Source: Luteolibacter sp. LG18
GTDB taxonomy: Bacteria > Verrucomicrobiota > Verrucomicrobiia > Verrucomicrobiales > Akkermansiaceae
Length of the DNA stretch: 64,000 nucleotides
Assembly (NCBI RefSeq): GCF_036322585.1
Contig: NZ_AP024600.1
Span: 1,674,001-1,738,000 of the forward strand
Direction: 5' to 3'
This document shows, piece after piece, positions 45,049 through 54,298 of the stretch (position 1 is its first letter; each line of letters opens with the position of its first letter). The position numbers were made by a program, and so were the translations under genes. The notes under the pieces were generated by a model. It was not told where the DNA came from. It made no database searches and saw only the letters and a list, made by a program, of their open reading frames with translations.

Positions 45049-46281
45049 ATGAGAGACAGGGAGATGCAGGGATATCCCGGCAGGCCGCGCACGCTCGCGG
45101 TGTTGCTCGGCGTCCATGACGCACAGCTTCACAAGGGCATCGCCGATTGGGCGCGGGAGCACGAGTGGGAGATCGACACCGGCCTGATGTCGCCCGCGCC
45201 CTTGCCTTCGGTCCATGATTGGGATGGCGTGCTGGCCACCGTGTACCGCGCCGAGGTGGCGGAGTGGCTGCGCCATTTGCGATGTCCGGCGGTGCGGATG
45301 CTGCAGGCCAGGCCGCTGGACGAGGAGTGGCTGCTGCGCGCGGTGCCGAAGGTCGATTGCGACTACGAGGCGATCGGGGCCGCGGGAGCCGAGCACCTGC
45401 TGGCGCTGGGGCAGCCGCACTTCGCCTTCTACCGCCGCCACCGCGGCGCGGACGCGAAGGCGATGGAGCGCGGGTTCCGCGCGGTGATGCGGGAGGCGGG
45501 ACGTCCCGCGGCGGTGCTCGATTTCCTGGGCGACCACCCGGACGTGCATCCGGACCACGCGGTGCCGCGTGAGTTCCGCCTCGGCTGGCTCCAGCGGCGG
45601 CTCGCCGAGATGCGCGGCCCGCTGGCGGTGATGGCGGAGGACGACCGCTTCGCGCTGGACGTGATGTACGCCGCGCGTCGTATGAGGCTGCGGGTGCCCG
45701 AGGACATCGCGATCCTCGGCGTGGACGACAAGTATCCGCTGCTCGAGGTTTCCGAGGTGGCCATCTCCTCGATCGACACCAACCTGCGGGGCGTGGGCTA
45801 TGCCGCCGCGGCGCTGCTGGCGCGGATCGTGGAGGGCGAACCGCCGCCGGAGCGTCCGCTGCTGGTGCCGCGGAACCGGGTGATGGCCCGCATGTCCACC
45901 GCCACCTACGCCGGCACCCACCGGCTCGCGAACGAGGCGCTGCGCCACGTGAGGCAGAATTTCCGTTCACCGGACCTGACCTCGGAGGGCGTGGCGAAAC
46001 TCCTGCGGATCACCCCCTTCGGCCTGCAGAAAATCCTCCAGCGCGAGATCGGCATCACCCTCAGCCAGGAGATCCTGCGGTTGCGGATGGAGGAAGCGGT
46101 GCGGTTGTTGATGGACAGCTCGCTGAAGCTGGACTCCATCGCCCACGACGTGGGATTCGGCAGCGGCCGGAACTTCGCGCGTGCCTTCAAGAAGGCCTGC
46201 GGGGTCACGCCCCAGCACTGGCGTGCCTCGCTGGAGATGCCGGATGGTGGTTGCTCCACCGTGGCCGCCCGCGGGGGATGA
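45049..46281 (+). CDS. XylR-type AraC family transcriptional regulator
   Basis: 410 residues. Residues about 10-280 form a LacI/periplasmic-binding-protein-like sensor (TLAVLLGVHDAQLHKGIADWA, IGAAGAEHLLALGQPHFAFY, PEDIAILGVDDKYPLLEVS). Residues about 285-395 are an AraC HTH pair (LLRITPFGLQKILQREIGITLSQEILRLRMEEAVRLL...IAHDVGFGSGRNFARAFKKACGVTPQHWR). This architecture is that of E. coli XylR and the many verrucomicrobial regulators of sugar use. It converges on an alpha-galactosidase gene, which is a plausible target. Ligand unknown. Confidence 0.92.
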   Translation: MRDREMQGYPGRPRTLAVLLGVHDAQLHKGIADWAREHEWEIDTGLMSPAPLPSVHDWDGVLATVYRAEVAEWLRHLRCPAVRMLQARPLDEEWLLRAVPKVDCDYEAIGAAGAEHLLALGQPHFAFYRRHRGADAKAMERGFRAVMREAGRPAAVLDFLGDHPDVHPDHAVPREFRLGWLQRRLAEMRGPLAVMAEDDRFALDVMYAARRMRLRVPEDIAILGVDDKYPLLEVSEVAISSIDTNLRGVGYAAAALLARIVEGEPPPERPLLVPRNRVMARMSTATYAGTHRLANEALRHVRQNFRSPDLTSEGVAKLLRITPFGLQKILQREIGITLSQEILRLRMEEAVRLLMDSSLKLDSIAHDVGFGSGRNFARAFKKACGVTPQHWRASLEMPDGGCSTVAARGG

Positions 46282-46290
46282 TGCTGGAAC

Positions 46291-48489
46291 TCACGGCACT
46301 TCGGTGATCTCCACGGCCACCGATTGCAGCGCGCGCCAGCCCCAGTGGATCGTCAGGCCGCGGGTCATCAGGAAGTCTCCTCCCAGTGTCTTGCCGTCCT
46401 CGGCCACGATCGAGGCGTCCGGGTTCTTGGCGTACTTGTTCTTCGTGCCGTCGCGGTTGATCTCCACCACCTGGTAGCGCTTCGCGGGATCGAGGCCCTG
46501 CAGCGCCACCGGCCCGTAGCCGGAAATGAGGCGGTGCTCCTTGAGATAGGCGAAGAACACGGAGTGCTTCGCGCCCTTCTCCTCCCGCACGTATTGCAGC
46601 GCGGCGAGATCGCCCTGGTAGGGATTCTTCAGTCGGTAGAGATCGCCGAACTGCACCACGGGGCGGATGCGCTTGTACTCGGCGACCGCCTTGTTCGCGT
46701 AGTCGAGTTCCTCGGGAGTGAGTTTCTTCGGCGAGAGCTCCAGGCCGAGGCGGCCGCTCATCGCCACATCGAAGCGGAACTTCAGCGGAGTGACGCGCTG
46801 GCTGTAGTGGTTCGGCGATTCGGTGACGTGCGCGGCCATCGCGATCGCGGGGAAGAGGTAGCTGGCGCTCCATTGGATGAACACGCGGTCGTAGGGGTCG
46901 GTGTTGTCGGAGGTCCAGAACTCGTGGTGGAACTTCATCGCGCCGTAGTCCGCGCGGCCGCCGCCGGAACCGCAGGCCTGGAACACCACCTTCGGATGCG
47001 CCTTGGTCAGCTTGTCGAGCACCTCGTAGTAGCCCCTGATGTAATCGACCTGGAGGTTCTGCTGGCGGTCCGCGGCAAGCGCGCCGCTGCCGGGATCGAC
47101 GATGGTGTAGTTGCAGTCCCACTTGATGTAGCAGATGCCCGGGTTTTCCGTGAGCAGCTTGTCGATCACACCGTGGACGAACTCGCGGACCTCGGGGCGG
47201 GTGAGATCGAGCACGAGCTGGTTGCGGCCCTCACGGCGCGGGTGGTCCTTCATCGCCACCACCCAGTCCGGGTGCTTTTCGTAAAGATCGCTCTGCGGGT
47301 TCACCATTTCCGGTTCCACCCAGATGCCGAACTTCAGGCCGCGTTCCTTCGCGGCGTTGACGAGCCCTTCGATGCCGTGCGGCAGCTTGGTCGCGTTCAC
47401 CTGCCAATCGCCCAACCCGGCCTTGTCATTGTCGCGCGGGTGGGCGTTGCCGAACCAGCCATCGTCCAGCACGAAGAGTTCCACGCCCATCTGCTTGCAG
47501 CCGTCCATCATGCCGTGCAGCACGCTTTCATCGAACTTGAAGTAAGCACCCTCCCACGAGTTCAAGAGGATGTCGCGCGCCTGGTCGCCGCCGCGCAGGC
47601 CGCCGGAGCGGGCCCAGCGGTGGAGGTTCCGCGAGGCCTCGCCGGTGCCGTGGCCCGAGCGGGTGAGGATCATCCGCGGAGTGGTGAAGGTCTTGCCCGC
47701 GTCCAGCGTGTAGGCTGAGTACGCCGGATCGTAGCCGAAGCTCGCGTCCACTTCATTCGAGGTCGCGGCATTGTCGAACTGGAACGCCCAATTTCCGGAC
47801 CACGCGAGCGCGCCCAGCACCACCTCGCCGGTGGTTTCCGCCGCCGGTTGGTCGAGCGAGAGGATGAACGCCGGACTGCCCTCCGCCGCGCCCTTCGGGG
47901 TCGAGCCGGAGCGCAGCAACGCGCTGCCACCCTGCACGATCTCCTGCTCGCGCGCCGTGGCCTCCCGGCCCCAGGTGCCCGGGAACGAGGTGAGGAAATA
48001 CCGGTCCGCGCGGAAGTGCAGCGTGGCCGAGGCCGCCTTGTTCAGCACCACCGGTTTGTCGCCGCCATTGGTGACCTCCACCCAGCGCTCGAACACGTTC
48101 GAGTCCGGGTGCGCCAGCACGCACACCGCCAGCGTCACCGGATAGCGGCGGTCCTTCAGGATCACGCGCAGCAGCTTGCCGCCCTCCGCGTCGGTGAGGG
48201 CGTGGGACTCGTACACCGGATCGAGCGCGAGCTGGCCGTCCGGCTGGGTGATCGCGATCCCGTGCGAACCGGTCTGCGCGTCCCAGTGGGAGGGATAGAA
48301 GAGCGAGGCGGATTCCGCGGGCACCGCCACGTCACCGCTGTCCCGGACCTTCGGCCCGAAATAGGTGCCGGCCACCTTGCCATCGTTCACGTCCAGACGG
48401 AGCGTGGTGGTGTTCGTTTCGAGCAGGATCGGAGCGGCGAGTGCGGATTGGACGAGCATGATGAACGGGAGCGCGAACCTCGTGGGCAT
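46291..48489 (-). CDS. Secreted alpha-galactosidase (GH36-like)
   Basis: 732 residues from the ATG at 48489, with signal peptide MPTRFALPFIMLVQSALAA. An N-terminal beta-sandwich (to about 290) precedes a TIM barrel with family landmarks ILLNSWEGAYFKFDE, VELFVLDDGWFGNAHPRDND, LGDWQVN, GLKFGIWVEPEMVNP and the nucleophile region CYIKWDCN, with acid/base Asp candidates in FWTSDNTDPYDR. It should release galactose from alpha-galactosides such as raffinose or galactomannan side chains in the periplasm or outside. Convergent with the XylR-like regulator. Confidence 0.93.
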   Translation of the reverse strand: MPTRFALPFIMLVQSALAAPILLETNTTTLRLDVNDGKVAGTYFGPKVRDSGDVAVPAESASLFYPSHWDAQTGSHGIAITQPDGQLALDPVYESHALTDAEGGKLLRVILKDRRYPVTLAVCVLAHPDSNVFERWVEVTNGGDKPVVLNKAASATLHFRADRYFLTSFPGTWGREATAREQEIVQGGSALLRSGSTPKGAAEGSPAFILSLDQPAAETTGEVVLGALAWSGNWAFQFDNAATSNEVDASFGYDPAYSAYTLDAGKTFTTPRMILTRSGHGTGEASRNLHRWARSGGLRGGDQARDILLNSWEGAYFKFDESVLHGMMDGCKQMGVELFVLDDGWFGNAHPRDNDKAGLGDWQVNATKLPHGIEGLVNAAKERGLKFGIWVEPEMVNPQSDLYEKHPDWVVAMKDHPRREGRNQLVLDLTRPEVREFVHGVIDKLLTENPGICYIKWDCNYTIVDPGSGALAADRQQNLQVDYIRGYYEVLDKLTKAHPKVVFQACGSGGGRADYGAMKFHHEFWTSDNTDPYDRVFIQWSASYLFPAIAMAAHVTESPNHYSQRVTPLKFRFDVAMSGRLGLELSPKKLTPEELDYANKAVAEYKRIRPVVQFGDLYRLKNPYQGDLAALQYVREEKGAKHSVFFAYLKEHRLISGYGPVALQGLDPAKRYQVVEINRDGTKNKYAKNPDASIVAEDGKTLGGDFLMTRGLTIHWGWRALQSVAVEITEVP

Positions 48490-48686
48490 CTTGGTAGAGT
48501 GGCGTCTCCATTCCGAGCCTCCAGTCATTTCCACCGTACTCTTCGAGAGTGCGCCTGTTCGTCCAGACGGCGACGGGAAGATAGGGTGAAAGGGACGGTA
48601 TGGACTCGTCCTCCGGACTATCGTCTTGAGTCCCGCGGAGGATTCATCTGAATGTTAGCGGATTTCTCCCGTCTCATCCGCTACCC

Positions 48687-49379
48687 ATGAAAACCCTCCT
48701 CCTTCCTCTCGCGGTGGCCTCCACGCTGCTCCTCTCCGCCCATGCCCAGGAAGCCCCGCTCCCGGCTCCGGAACTCGCCGGCTGGGGCGCGCCCACCGAT
48801 CCGGACGGAGATTGCAAGATCAGCGTCGTCGAGGACGCCCTGCAGATGGAGGTTCCCGGCGGCAAGGCCCACGACCTCGCCGCCGAGATCGACACCACCA
48901 ATGCCCCGCGCGTCCTGCAGGCGGTGAACGGCGACTTCACCCTGCAAGTGAAAGTCGATGGCAAGTTCTCGCCCGGCGAGGAATCCACCAAGGCCAGCCG
49001 CACCGGCTACAACGGTGCCGCCATCATCGCCATGATGAACGCCGACAACGTGGTGACCCTCGCCCGCGCCGTGCTGCACAATGGCAGCGAGGAGGTGCCC
49101 TACGCGAACTTCGAGATCCGCTCCGAGGGCAAGCTGCTGCGGATGGGCAGCACCGGCGACCAGGAGCTGCCGAAGGACGGGCCCGTTTACCTGCGTCTCG
49201 AGCGCCGCGGCGACAAGTTCCTCGCCGCCACCAGCAGCGACGGCACCACTTGGAAAACCCTCACTCCGAAGGATGTGCCGGGCGATTGGTCGCAGGAGCT
49301 CCAAGTCGGCCTCGCCGCCATCAGCACCTCGAAGGAACCCTTCACGCCGCGCTTCTCGAAGCTCCAGCTTCTCAAGTGA
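48687..49379 (+). CDS. Secreted DUF1349-like jelly-roll protein
   Basis: 230 residues with a signal peptide (MKTLLLPLAVASTLLLSAHAQ). The rest is a single beta-sandwich domain (FTLQVKVDGKF, SRTGYNGAAIIAMMNADNVVTLARAV, VYLRLERRGDKFLAATSSDGTTWKTL) of the DUF1349/concanavalin-like type, close in style to the last domain of the metalloprotease at 42863. Such domains are thought to bind glycans, though this is not shown. It diverges from the alpha-galactosidase, and its stop overlaps the stop of the next (convergent) gene by 8 bases. Confidence 0.82.
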   Translation: MKTLLLPLAVASTLLLSAHAQEAPLPAPELAGWGAPTDPDGDCKISVVEDALQMEVPGGKAHDLAAEIDTTNAPRVLQAVNGDFTLQVKVDGKFSPGEESTKASRTGYNGAAIIAMMNADNVVTLARAVLHNGSEEVPYANFEIRSEGKLLRMGSTGDQELPKDGPVYLRLERRGDKFLAATSSDGTTWKTLTPKDVPGDWSQELQVGLAAISTSKEPFTPRFSKLQLLK

Positions 49380-50040
49380 CGTCCGCGGCCACCGCGTCCA
49401 GCTCGCCCGTCACCTCGCGGTCCGCCAGTTCACCCAGCAGCTCGAGCTCCGCCCGCAGCGTCTGCCGCGCGGGCGGGCCACCGCCACAGGACATCCCGCA
49501 GGGCGTGAAAGCGGAGAACCCCGGGTAGCCGGGATGCGCCGCCGGATCGTGGTCCGGGGTGGCCAGCGTCAGCACCGGCCGCTCGCCGCGGCGGCCCGGC
49601 TTCAGGATGACCGGGTGCATCCAGCACGACACCGGTTTCCAGAACCACGGGTGGCGGCCCTCGTCCATCGCCAGCCGTTGCAGCACGCAACGGTGTTCCG
49701 CGTCCAGGAACACGCAGCGGGTCTTCGGGAAGTGCGCCGGGAATGCCGCGGCGGGTGCGTCATCGGGCAACGTCACCGACTTCCACCGTCCGTCCGGCAG
49801 CCGCTGGAAAATCTCCGGGGCCTCCCAGCCGTATCTGGCCAGTTGATCCGCGTGCGACCCGATCACCTCGCCGATGATCTCCCGCTCTTCCGGCTCCAGG
49901 AACACGCCATCGTGACAACACGTCGCGCGGCACTCCGCCAGCTCGCAGATCTTCAGCGGCATCGCGAACGCCTCATGGTCCACCCGTGCTTCCCGCACCT
50001 GCCGGGCGAGTTCCTGTTGCAGCGAGGTGAAGGCGATCAT
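49372..50040 (-). CDS. YkgJ/DUF3109-like Cys-cluster protein
   Basis: 222 residues without a signal peptide. Cysteines cluster as CELAECRATCCHDG (about 32-45), KTRCVFLDAEHRC (about 106-118), KPVSCWMHPV (about 139) and CGMSCGG (about 181-185). This is the layout of the YkgJ and DUF3109 families, which are thought to bind a metal or Fe-S cluster; no activity is established. It converges with and slightly overlaps the jelly-roll protein gene. Confidence 0.8.
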   Translation of the reverse strand: MIAFTSLQQELARQVREARVDHEAFAMPLKICELAECRATCCHDGVFLEPEEREIIGEVIGSHADQLARYGWEAPEIFQRLPDGRWKSVTLPDDAPAAAFPAHFPKTRCVFLDAEHRCVLQRLAMDEGRHPWFWKPVSCWMHPVILKPGRRGERPVLTLATPDHDPAAHPGYPGFSAFTPCGMSCGGGPPARQTLRAELELLGELADREVTGELDAVAADVT

Positions 50041-50080
50041 GTCCGTGGGCGGATCGGATCACGGAACGAGCCAGGGAGTC

Positions 50081-50124
50081 GAGACTTGAGCCAAGGAGGG
50101 TCTTCAGAGGGGGCGGAGGCTTCT
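50081..50124. repeat. Third copy of the ~45-base intergenic repeat
   Basis: The sequence containing TTGAGCCAAGGAGGGTCTTC and GGGGGCGGAGGCTTCTGA matches the two arms at 1211-1434 at the conserved blocks TTGAGCC, GGTCTTC and GGCGGAGGC. Here a single copy lies between two minus-strand genes, 41 bases upstream of the YkgJ-like gene and just downstream of the next. Confidence 0.6.
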
Positions 50125-50153
50125 GACGCGCGTACCCGACGATGCGGCGAGGC

Positions 50154-50927
50154 CTACTCCTCCACCACCGGCGCGGGCCGCGGCGGTGCCTGCCTCTGGA
50201 GTTCCAGAAGATCCGCCTGGAACGCCTGGTAGTCCTTTGGAAACGCCGGGTTGGCGGGGAACAGATAGCGGCGTGTCAGCCAGAAGCCGTAGCGTTCGTC
50301 GCCCGAGGCTCCGTCCCCGCTCAGCAGGCGTGAACCCAGCGCCTCGCGGGTCTGGTCCCACTCGTCCACGTAGGACAGCGCGGTGATCTCCCAGGTGCCC
50401 CAGTTCTTCGTCCCGTCCCGGTGCCGCTGCAGCAGTTCGTCGAGGGCGGCCCGGTTGCCGTTGACCGCGTAATCGTAGGCCAGCAGGAAAGGGGAGAGTT
50501 CTTCGTTGTCCCGTAGATCCTTCCGCTCCAGCAGATAGCGGAAGCGTGGGTTCTTTTCCGCCACCGCGCGCCCGAGCAGTCCCGCGAAGACGGAGGGGTT
50601 CAGATCCGGTTGTTCGGCATAGCGCACCAGTTCCTCGGGATCGAAGGGCGTCAGGAGCTTCCGGACGAACACATGCTCGTAGGACTCCGGAGCCCGCATC
50701 TTGGCCAATAGGGCCTCGTCGATGGCTTCCACCTTCCCGGTCTTCGCCGGGCGTGCCCGCCCGGTGGCAGGGGACTTCGACGGTTCCGTTTGCGGGGTGG
50801 GCGGGCGTGGCCCATCCGGGCGGGTGGGCTCTCCGGCGGCCTGCGGTTTCCCCATCACCCACCAGATCCCCAATCCGGCCACCAGCAGGGTGGCGAGCAA
50901 GACGGAGGCTCGGGATGAGAGGACCAT
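50154..50927 (-). CDS. Membrane-anchored hypothetical protein
   Basis: 257 residues from the ATG at 50927 (an upstream start at 50972 would add 15 residues). One N-terminal membrane segment (VLLATLLVAGLGIWWVMG) is followed by a Pro/Thr/Arg-rich linker (about 30-65) and a helical domain containing LLTPFDPEELVRYAEQPDLNP and AYDYAVNGNRAALDELLQRH. No family is recognised. It lies downstream of the GloVer protein gene but behind a terminator. Confidence 0.7.
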   Translation of the reverse strand: MVLSSRASVLLATLLVAGLGIWWVMGKPQAAGEPTRPDGPRPPTPQTEPSKSPATGRARPAKTGKVEAIDEALLAKMRAPESYEHVFVRKLLTPFDPEELVRYAEQPDLNPSVFAGLLGRAVAEKNPRFRYLLERKDLRDNEELSPFLLAYDYAVNGNRAALDELLQRHRDGTKNWGTWEITALSYVDEWDQTREALGSRLLSGDGASGDERYGFWLTRRYLFPANPAFPKDYQAFQADLLELQRQAPPRPAPVVEE

Positions 50928-50970
50928 GCGGACATCCCTATCAGGCTTGGAAGCTCCTGTCAGCCATCGC

Positions 50971-51008
50971 AAAAAATACGCCCCGTGACCTTGGTGGTCA
51001 CGGGGCGT
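50971..51008 (-). terminator. Rho-independent terminator of the GloVer protein gene
   Basis: Read on the minus strand, a perfect 13-base-pair stem (ACGCCCCGTGACC with GGTCACGGGGCGT), a five-base loop and then an A plus six T residues, starting 13 bases after the stop of the 1057-residue gene. It is one of the two strongest intrinsic terminators in the window. Confidence 0.93.
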
Positions 51009-51021
51009 TTGGGAAGGGGAT

Positions 51022-54000
51022 TTACCCGGCGGTCGAGTAGATCACCAGCTTCGGCAAGCGCGGGGCTTCCACGAACGCCTCGATGGTCATCGACGCCGGA
51101 GAGCTGGCGTCACGCGGGGTCTGGTTGGCCGTGCGCCAGGCCGTGTCGATGGTTTTGACCTTCGTGCCCGCTTTGAACATCCGGGAGAACTCCGCGAATG
51201 TGATCACTTCGTCGTGGTCCGTGTCCAATTGCGCGGCGAACGCGAGGCGCGTCTCGCGCAGCTCGGCGGCCTGCGAATAAGTCCGCTCGTTCGGCAGCGT
51301 GGCCGCGTGGAGCCACTCCCAGAAGTCGATCGTCGCACCGACCCCGGCACGCGCCATCCAGGTGTCGACCGTCAGCGACGGTGTGCCCGGCTTCCACATC
51401 TTCGCCAGCTCGGCCTTGGTGATCTCATTGTCCTCGCTGGCATCCACCGAGAGGAACAAGGCCGTCCGGTCCACCGCGGTGGAGAAGGTGCGGGCCGTGG
51501 TGCGGTTGGAGGCCGCGGCGGAGAACTCGCTGAAATCGAGGAATCCATCCACGTTCACATCGAGCAGCGCGAACGCCGTTTCCTTCGCCGGAGCCTTCAC
51601 GTAGATCGGTTTCCACTCCGCGGCCGTCAGCTTGTCATCGCGGTTGCCATCGAGAGCGCAGAACAGGAACTCCTCCGGTCCCGCGCTGGCGTCGACGCCG
51701 CTGGCGACGAACGAGCCGATCTGGCCGTACTGGGCGGCCATGCCGGGGCATGCCGCTTTCACGCGGAAGTAGTAGGTCGTGCCCAGCGTCAGGCCGTCCA
51801 GGCGGACGTTCACCGCACCGCCGTCCTGCGTGTCCGGAATCGTGGTGACCGCCGCCTCCGCGGCACCGGCGAGCCCGGCGTCCGTGCCGTATTCGAAGGA
51901 CACCGTCGTGGTCATCCCGTGCACCGCCACGCTGCCGTGGAGCACGGTGGCCGTGGCCGAAAGCACCTCCGCGTTGCCGGTGGTGGCCTCCGGGGCGAAG
52001 TCGAGCTTGTAGACCGTGCCGCCGCCGCCCGTGGACTCACCCTCGTCCACGCCGCCGAGGCGGGTGCTGCCATAGAACTGGCCGTCCGGCCCGATCGTCA
52101 GCGCGCCCGCCGGATCACTGCCATTGTAGAAGTCGAAGTCCACCAGCGTGGTCAGCGTGCCATCCAGCCCGCAGCGGAAGACCGTGCCGTTGCCGCCGTC
52201 TCCGCCCGCCGAGGTGGTGCCGTAGAGCCTCCCATCCGCGCCCTGGATCAGCTCGGTTTTGGGAGTCGAGCCATTCGTGCCATCGAAGGTGAAGATCGTG
52301 CTCAGCACGCCCTCCGGCGTGAGGCGGAAGATCGTGCCATACTGCCCGGGTCCCGTGTAGAGCTCGCCCGAGGTGGTGCCGTAGAAGTTCCCGTCGCTCG
52401 CCAGGATCAGACCGGCGGCGGGGTTGGCGCCATTGGAGCCATCGAAGGTCACCACGGTTTCCTGGGTGCCATTCGCCAGCACGCGGCAGATCGAGCCCCG
52501 GTAGGAGGGATACCAACCCGGATAGGCGAGATATGTGCTGCCATCAGCGCCGAAGCAGACCCGGCCCACGGACGAGCCAACCAGGGGGCCCGCCACTTTC
52601 GAGAGCTGGCCCGCTGTGGTCACGCGGAACAGGGTGCCCGTGAGACCCGTTGATACTCCGTAAAACCCACCATCGGCCCCCACCACGAGTTCGCCGGGGG
52701 GCTTGTATCCGGACACCGAGTCCAGGAAGGCCAGATTGGAGATCGAGCCATTCGTGTCCACCCGACAGAAGACTCCGCCGGTATGGTCATTGGAGACGAT
52801 TCCATAGACCTTCCCATCCGCTCCGGTCGTCAGTCCGTGGCTCGGATTGGTGGAGAGGCCGGAAAGAGCGGTGTAGCCACCCTGCGGGGTGACGCGGAAA
52901 GCCAGGCCTCCGGCCTCGGCACCCAGGCCGGTGGTGACCCCGTAGAGATTGCCATCCGGTCCGGTGGCGAGGGAGCCTGCTGGATTCTGGGCCGCATGGA
53001 GGAATTTCACCTTCAGGCTCGTTTGGGCTCCGGTCGGGTTGAATTCGAACACCCCTCCGCCGAACCAGCTCACAGAGGTAGAAGTGGTGCCGCCTGCCGC
53101 CGTGCCCAGCAGCGTGCCGGACGGGCTCAGGATCATCCCGGAAGGACGGGAACCGGCGGAACCATCGAAGGTGTAGAGGTTTTCCATGCCTCCCGCCACG
53201 CTCGCGCGGAACAAGGTGTTCGGTGTCGTCCCCACGTAGGAGGTCACCCCGTAAAGGCTGCCGTTCGCTCCGATTGCGAGTACCGATCCCGGGATGGTTG
53301 AGAGGGCAAAAGGGGCGATGACCGACAGGGTTCCGGCTGGCGAGCATTGGTAGACGACGCCTGGAGCGAGACCGCCGCCGTTGGTGGTGCCGTAGAAATT
53401 CCCTGCCCCGTCCTGCACCAGCCCGTACTGGGCATAGCCATATTGCTCGATGGGGATCCTCGCGAAAACCGAAATGCCCCCCGCCGTTTCCACGCGGAAG
53501 ATCGCGCCGAAGCCGCCCTGGGCATCGTTGCCGGTGGACGCCACGCCATACACGTTCCCGTCCGCCGCGGTCATCAGGTCGTCCGCCGGGAAGCGGGGAT
53601 TGCCGAGCGTCGCGTGTTTGGTCAGCACCAGGTCCGGGCTGACCTTGAAAATGGTTCCCATGCCTTGGGCCGTGGTCCCATAGAGGTTGCCCGCGGCGTC
53701 CCGCGCCAGCCGTCCCTGGGGATTGGCCCCCACCGCCTCGGTGATGCTGATGGAGGTCAGCTCGCCGGATGGAGACAGGCGGAACACCGTGCCGAGGTTC
53801 GCGCTTCCTCCGGTGCGCGTCGTGCCCCACAGGTTCCCGTCCGGCGTCAGCAGCAGCCTGCCCAGCGGATTGGAGCCATTCGTGCCATTGAAGGAGGCCA
53901 GGACCGTCACCGTATTGTCAGCAGCCATCCGGAACACGGTGCCTCTCGCGTAGAGGCCGCCACTGACGGTCGTCCCGAAATAACTGCCGTCACCGGCCGG

Positions 54001-54195
54001 GATCAAGCCCCCCGCGGGGCCGGCCGGCTCGGAGTCAAAGGCATGCAGGGTTTTGAGGATGGGACCGGCGGCGGACACGGGCAAGGCTCCCGCCGCAAAC
54101 ACGGCACAGGCCGCCGCGACACCTTGGACCCCCCGCGGAAACACGGGTTTGGAGGACAAGATACGGTTCAAATTCGAAATCACGGCGCAATCCAT
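51022..54195 (-). CDS. Secreted GloVer (TIGR03803) repeat protein with EF-hands
   Basis: 1057 residues. A signal peptide (VAAACAVFAAGALPVSAA, after a charged start) precedes about 13-14 repeats of roughly 45-50 residues built on GGxxxxGTVFRxxxxGxxxxLxxFxGxxGxxPxGxLxxxxDGxxYGTT, the Gloeo_Verruco repeat, likely one or two beta-propellers. From about residue 740 a fibronectin-like segment (ATVLHGSVAVHGMTTTVSFEYGTDAGL) appears. The final 200 residues carry four EF-hand-like loops (LDGNRDDKLTAAEW, LDVNVDGFLDFSEF, VDASEDNEITKAEL, LDTDHDEVITFAEF). Probably an extracellular or surface protein, Ca2+-dependent. Confidence 0.9.
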   Translation of the reverse strand: MDCAVISNLNRILSSKPVFPRGVQGVAAACAVFAAGALPVSAAGPILKTLHAFDSEPAGPAGGLIPAGDGSYFGTTVSGGLYARGTVFRMAADNTVTVLASFNGTNGSNPLGRLLLTPDGNLWGTTRTGGSANLGTVFRLSPSGELTSISITEAVGANPQGRLARDAAGNLYGTTAQGMGTIFKVSPDLVLTKHATLGNPRFPADDLMTAADGNVYGVASTGNDAQGGFGAIFRVETAGGISVFARIPIEQYGYAQYGLVQDGAGNFYGTTNGGGLAPGVVYQCSPAGTLSVIAPFALSTIPGSVLAIGANGSLYGVTSYVGTTPNTLFRASVAGGMENLYTFDGSAGSRPSGMILSPSGTLLGTAAGGTTSTSVSWFGGGVFEFNPTGAQTSLKVKFLHAAQNPAGSLATGPDGNLYGVTTGLGAEAGGLAFRVTPQGGYTALSGLSTNPSHGLTTGADGKVYGIVSNDHTGGVFCRVDTNGSISNLAFLDSVSGYKPPGELVVGADGGFYGVSTGLTGTLFRVTTAGQLSKVAGPLVGSSVGRVCFGADGSTYLAYPGWYPSYRGSICRVLANGTQETVVTFDGSNGANPAAGLILASDGNFYGTTSGELYTGPGQYGTIFRLTPEGVLSTIFTFDGTNGSTPKTELIQGADGRLYGTTSAGGDGGNGTVFRCGLDGTLTTLVDFDFYNGSDPAGALTIGPDGQFYGSTRLGGVDEGESTGGGGTVYKLDFAPEATTGNAEVLSATATVLHGSVAVHGMTTTVSFEYGTDAGLAGAAEAAVTTIPDTQDGGAVNVRLDGLTLGTTYYFRVKAACPGMAAQYGQIGSFVASGVDASAGPEEFLFCALDGNRDDKLTAAEWKPIYVKAPAKETAFALLDVNVDGFLDFSEFSAAASNRTTARTFSTAVDRTALFLSVDASEDNEITKAELAKMWKPGTPSLTVDTWMARAGVGATIDFWEWLHAATLPNERTYSQAAELRETRLAFAAQLDTDHDEVITFAEFSRMFKAGTKVKTIDTAWRTANQTPRDASSPASMTIEAFVEAPRLPKLVIYSTAG

Positions 54196-54298
54196 CAGGG
54201 GTCATGAAGGCCCGCAAGGAGGATTGTGTGAATACGTATCTCCCGGCATATCCACGTTGCATCTTGCCCGTTGGCCAGGCCCGGTCGCCGCGAGGCTC

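Noticed and set aside
51214-52653. A 479-codon plus-strand open frame opposite the GloVer gene
   Set aside because: No motifs and Arg/Gly/Glu-biased; it mirrors the repeat structure of the real gene on the minus strand.
51022-54195. Regular short repeats that could suggest a CRISPR array
   Set aside because: The repeats are protein-coding GloVer units of about 45-50 residues, not DNA repeats with unique spacers. No CRISPR array was seen anywhere.
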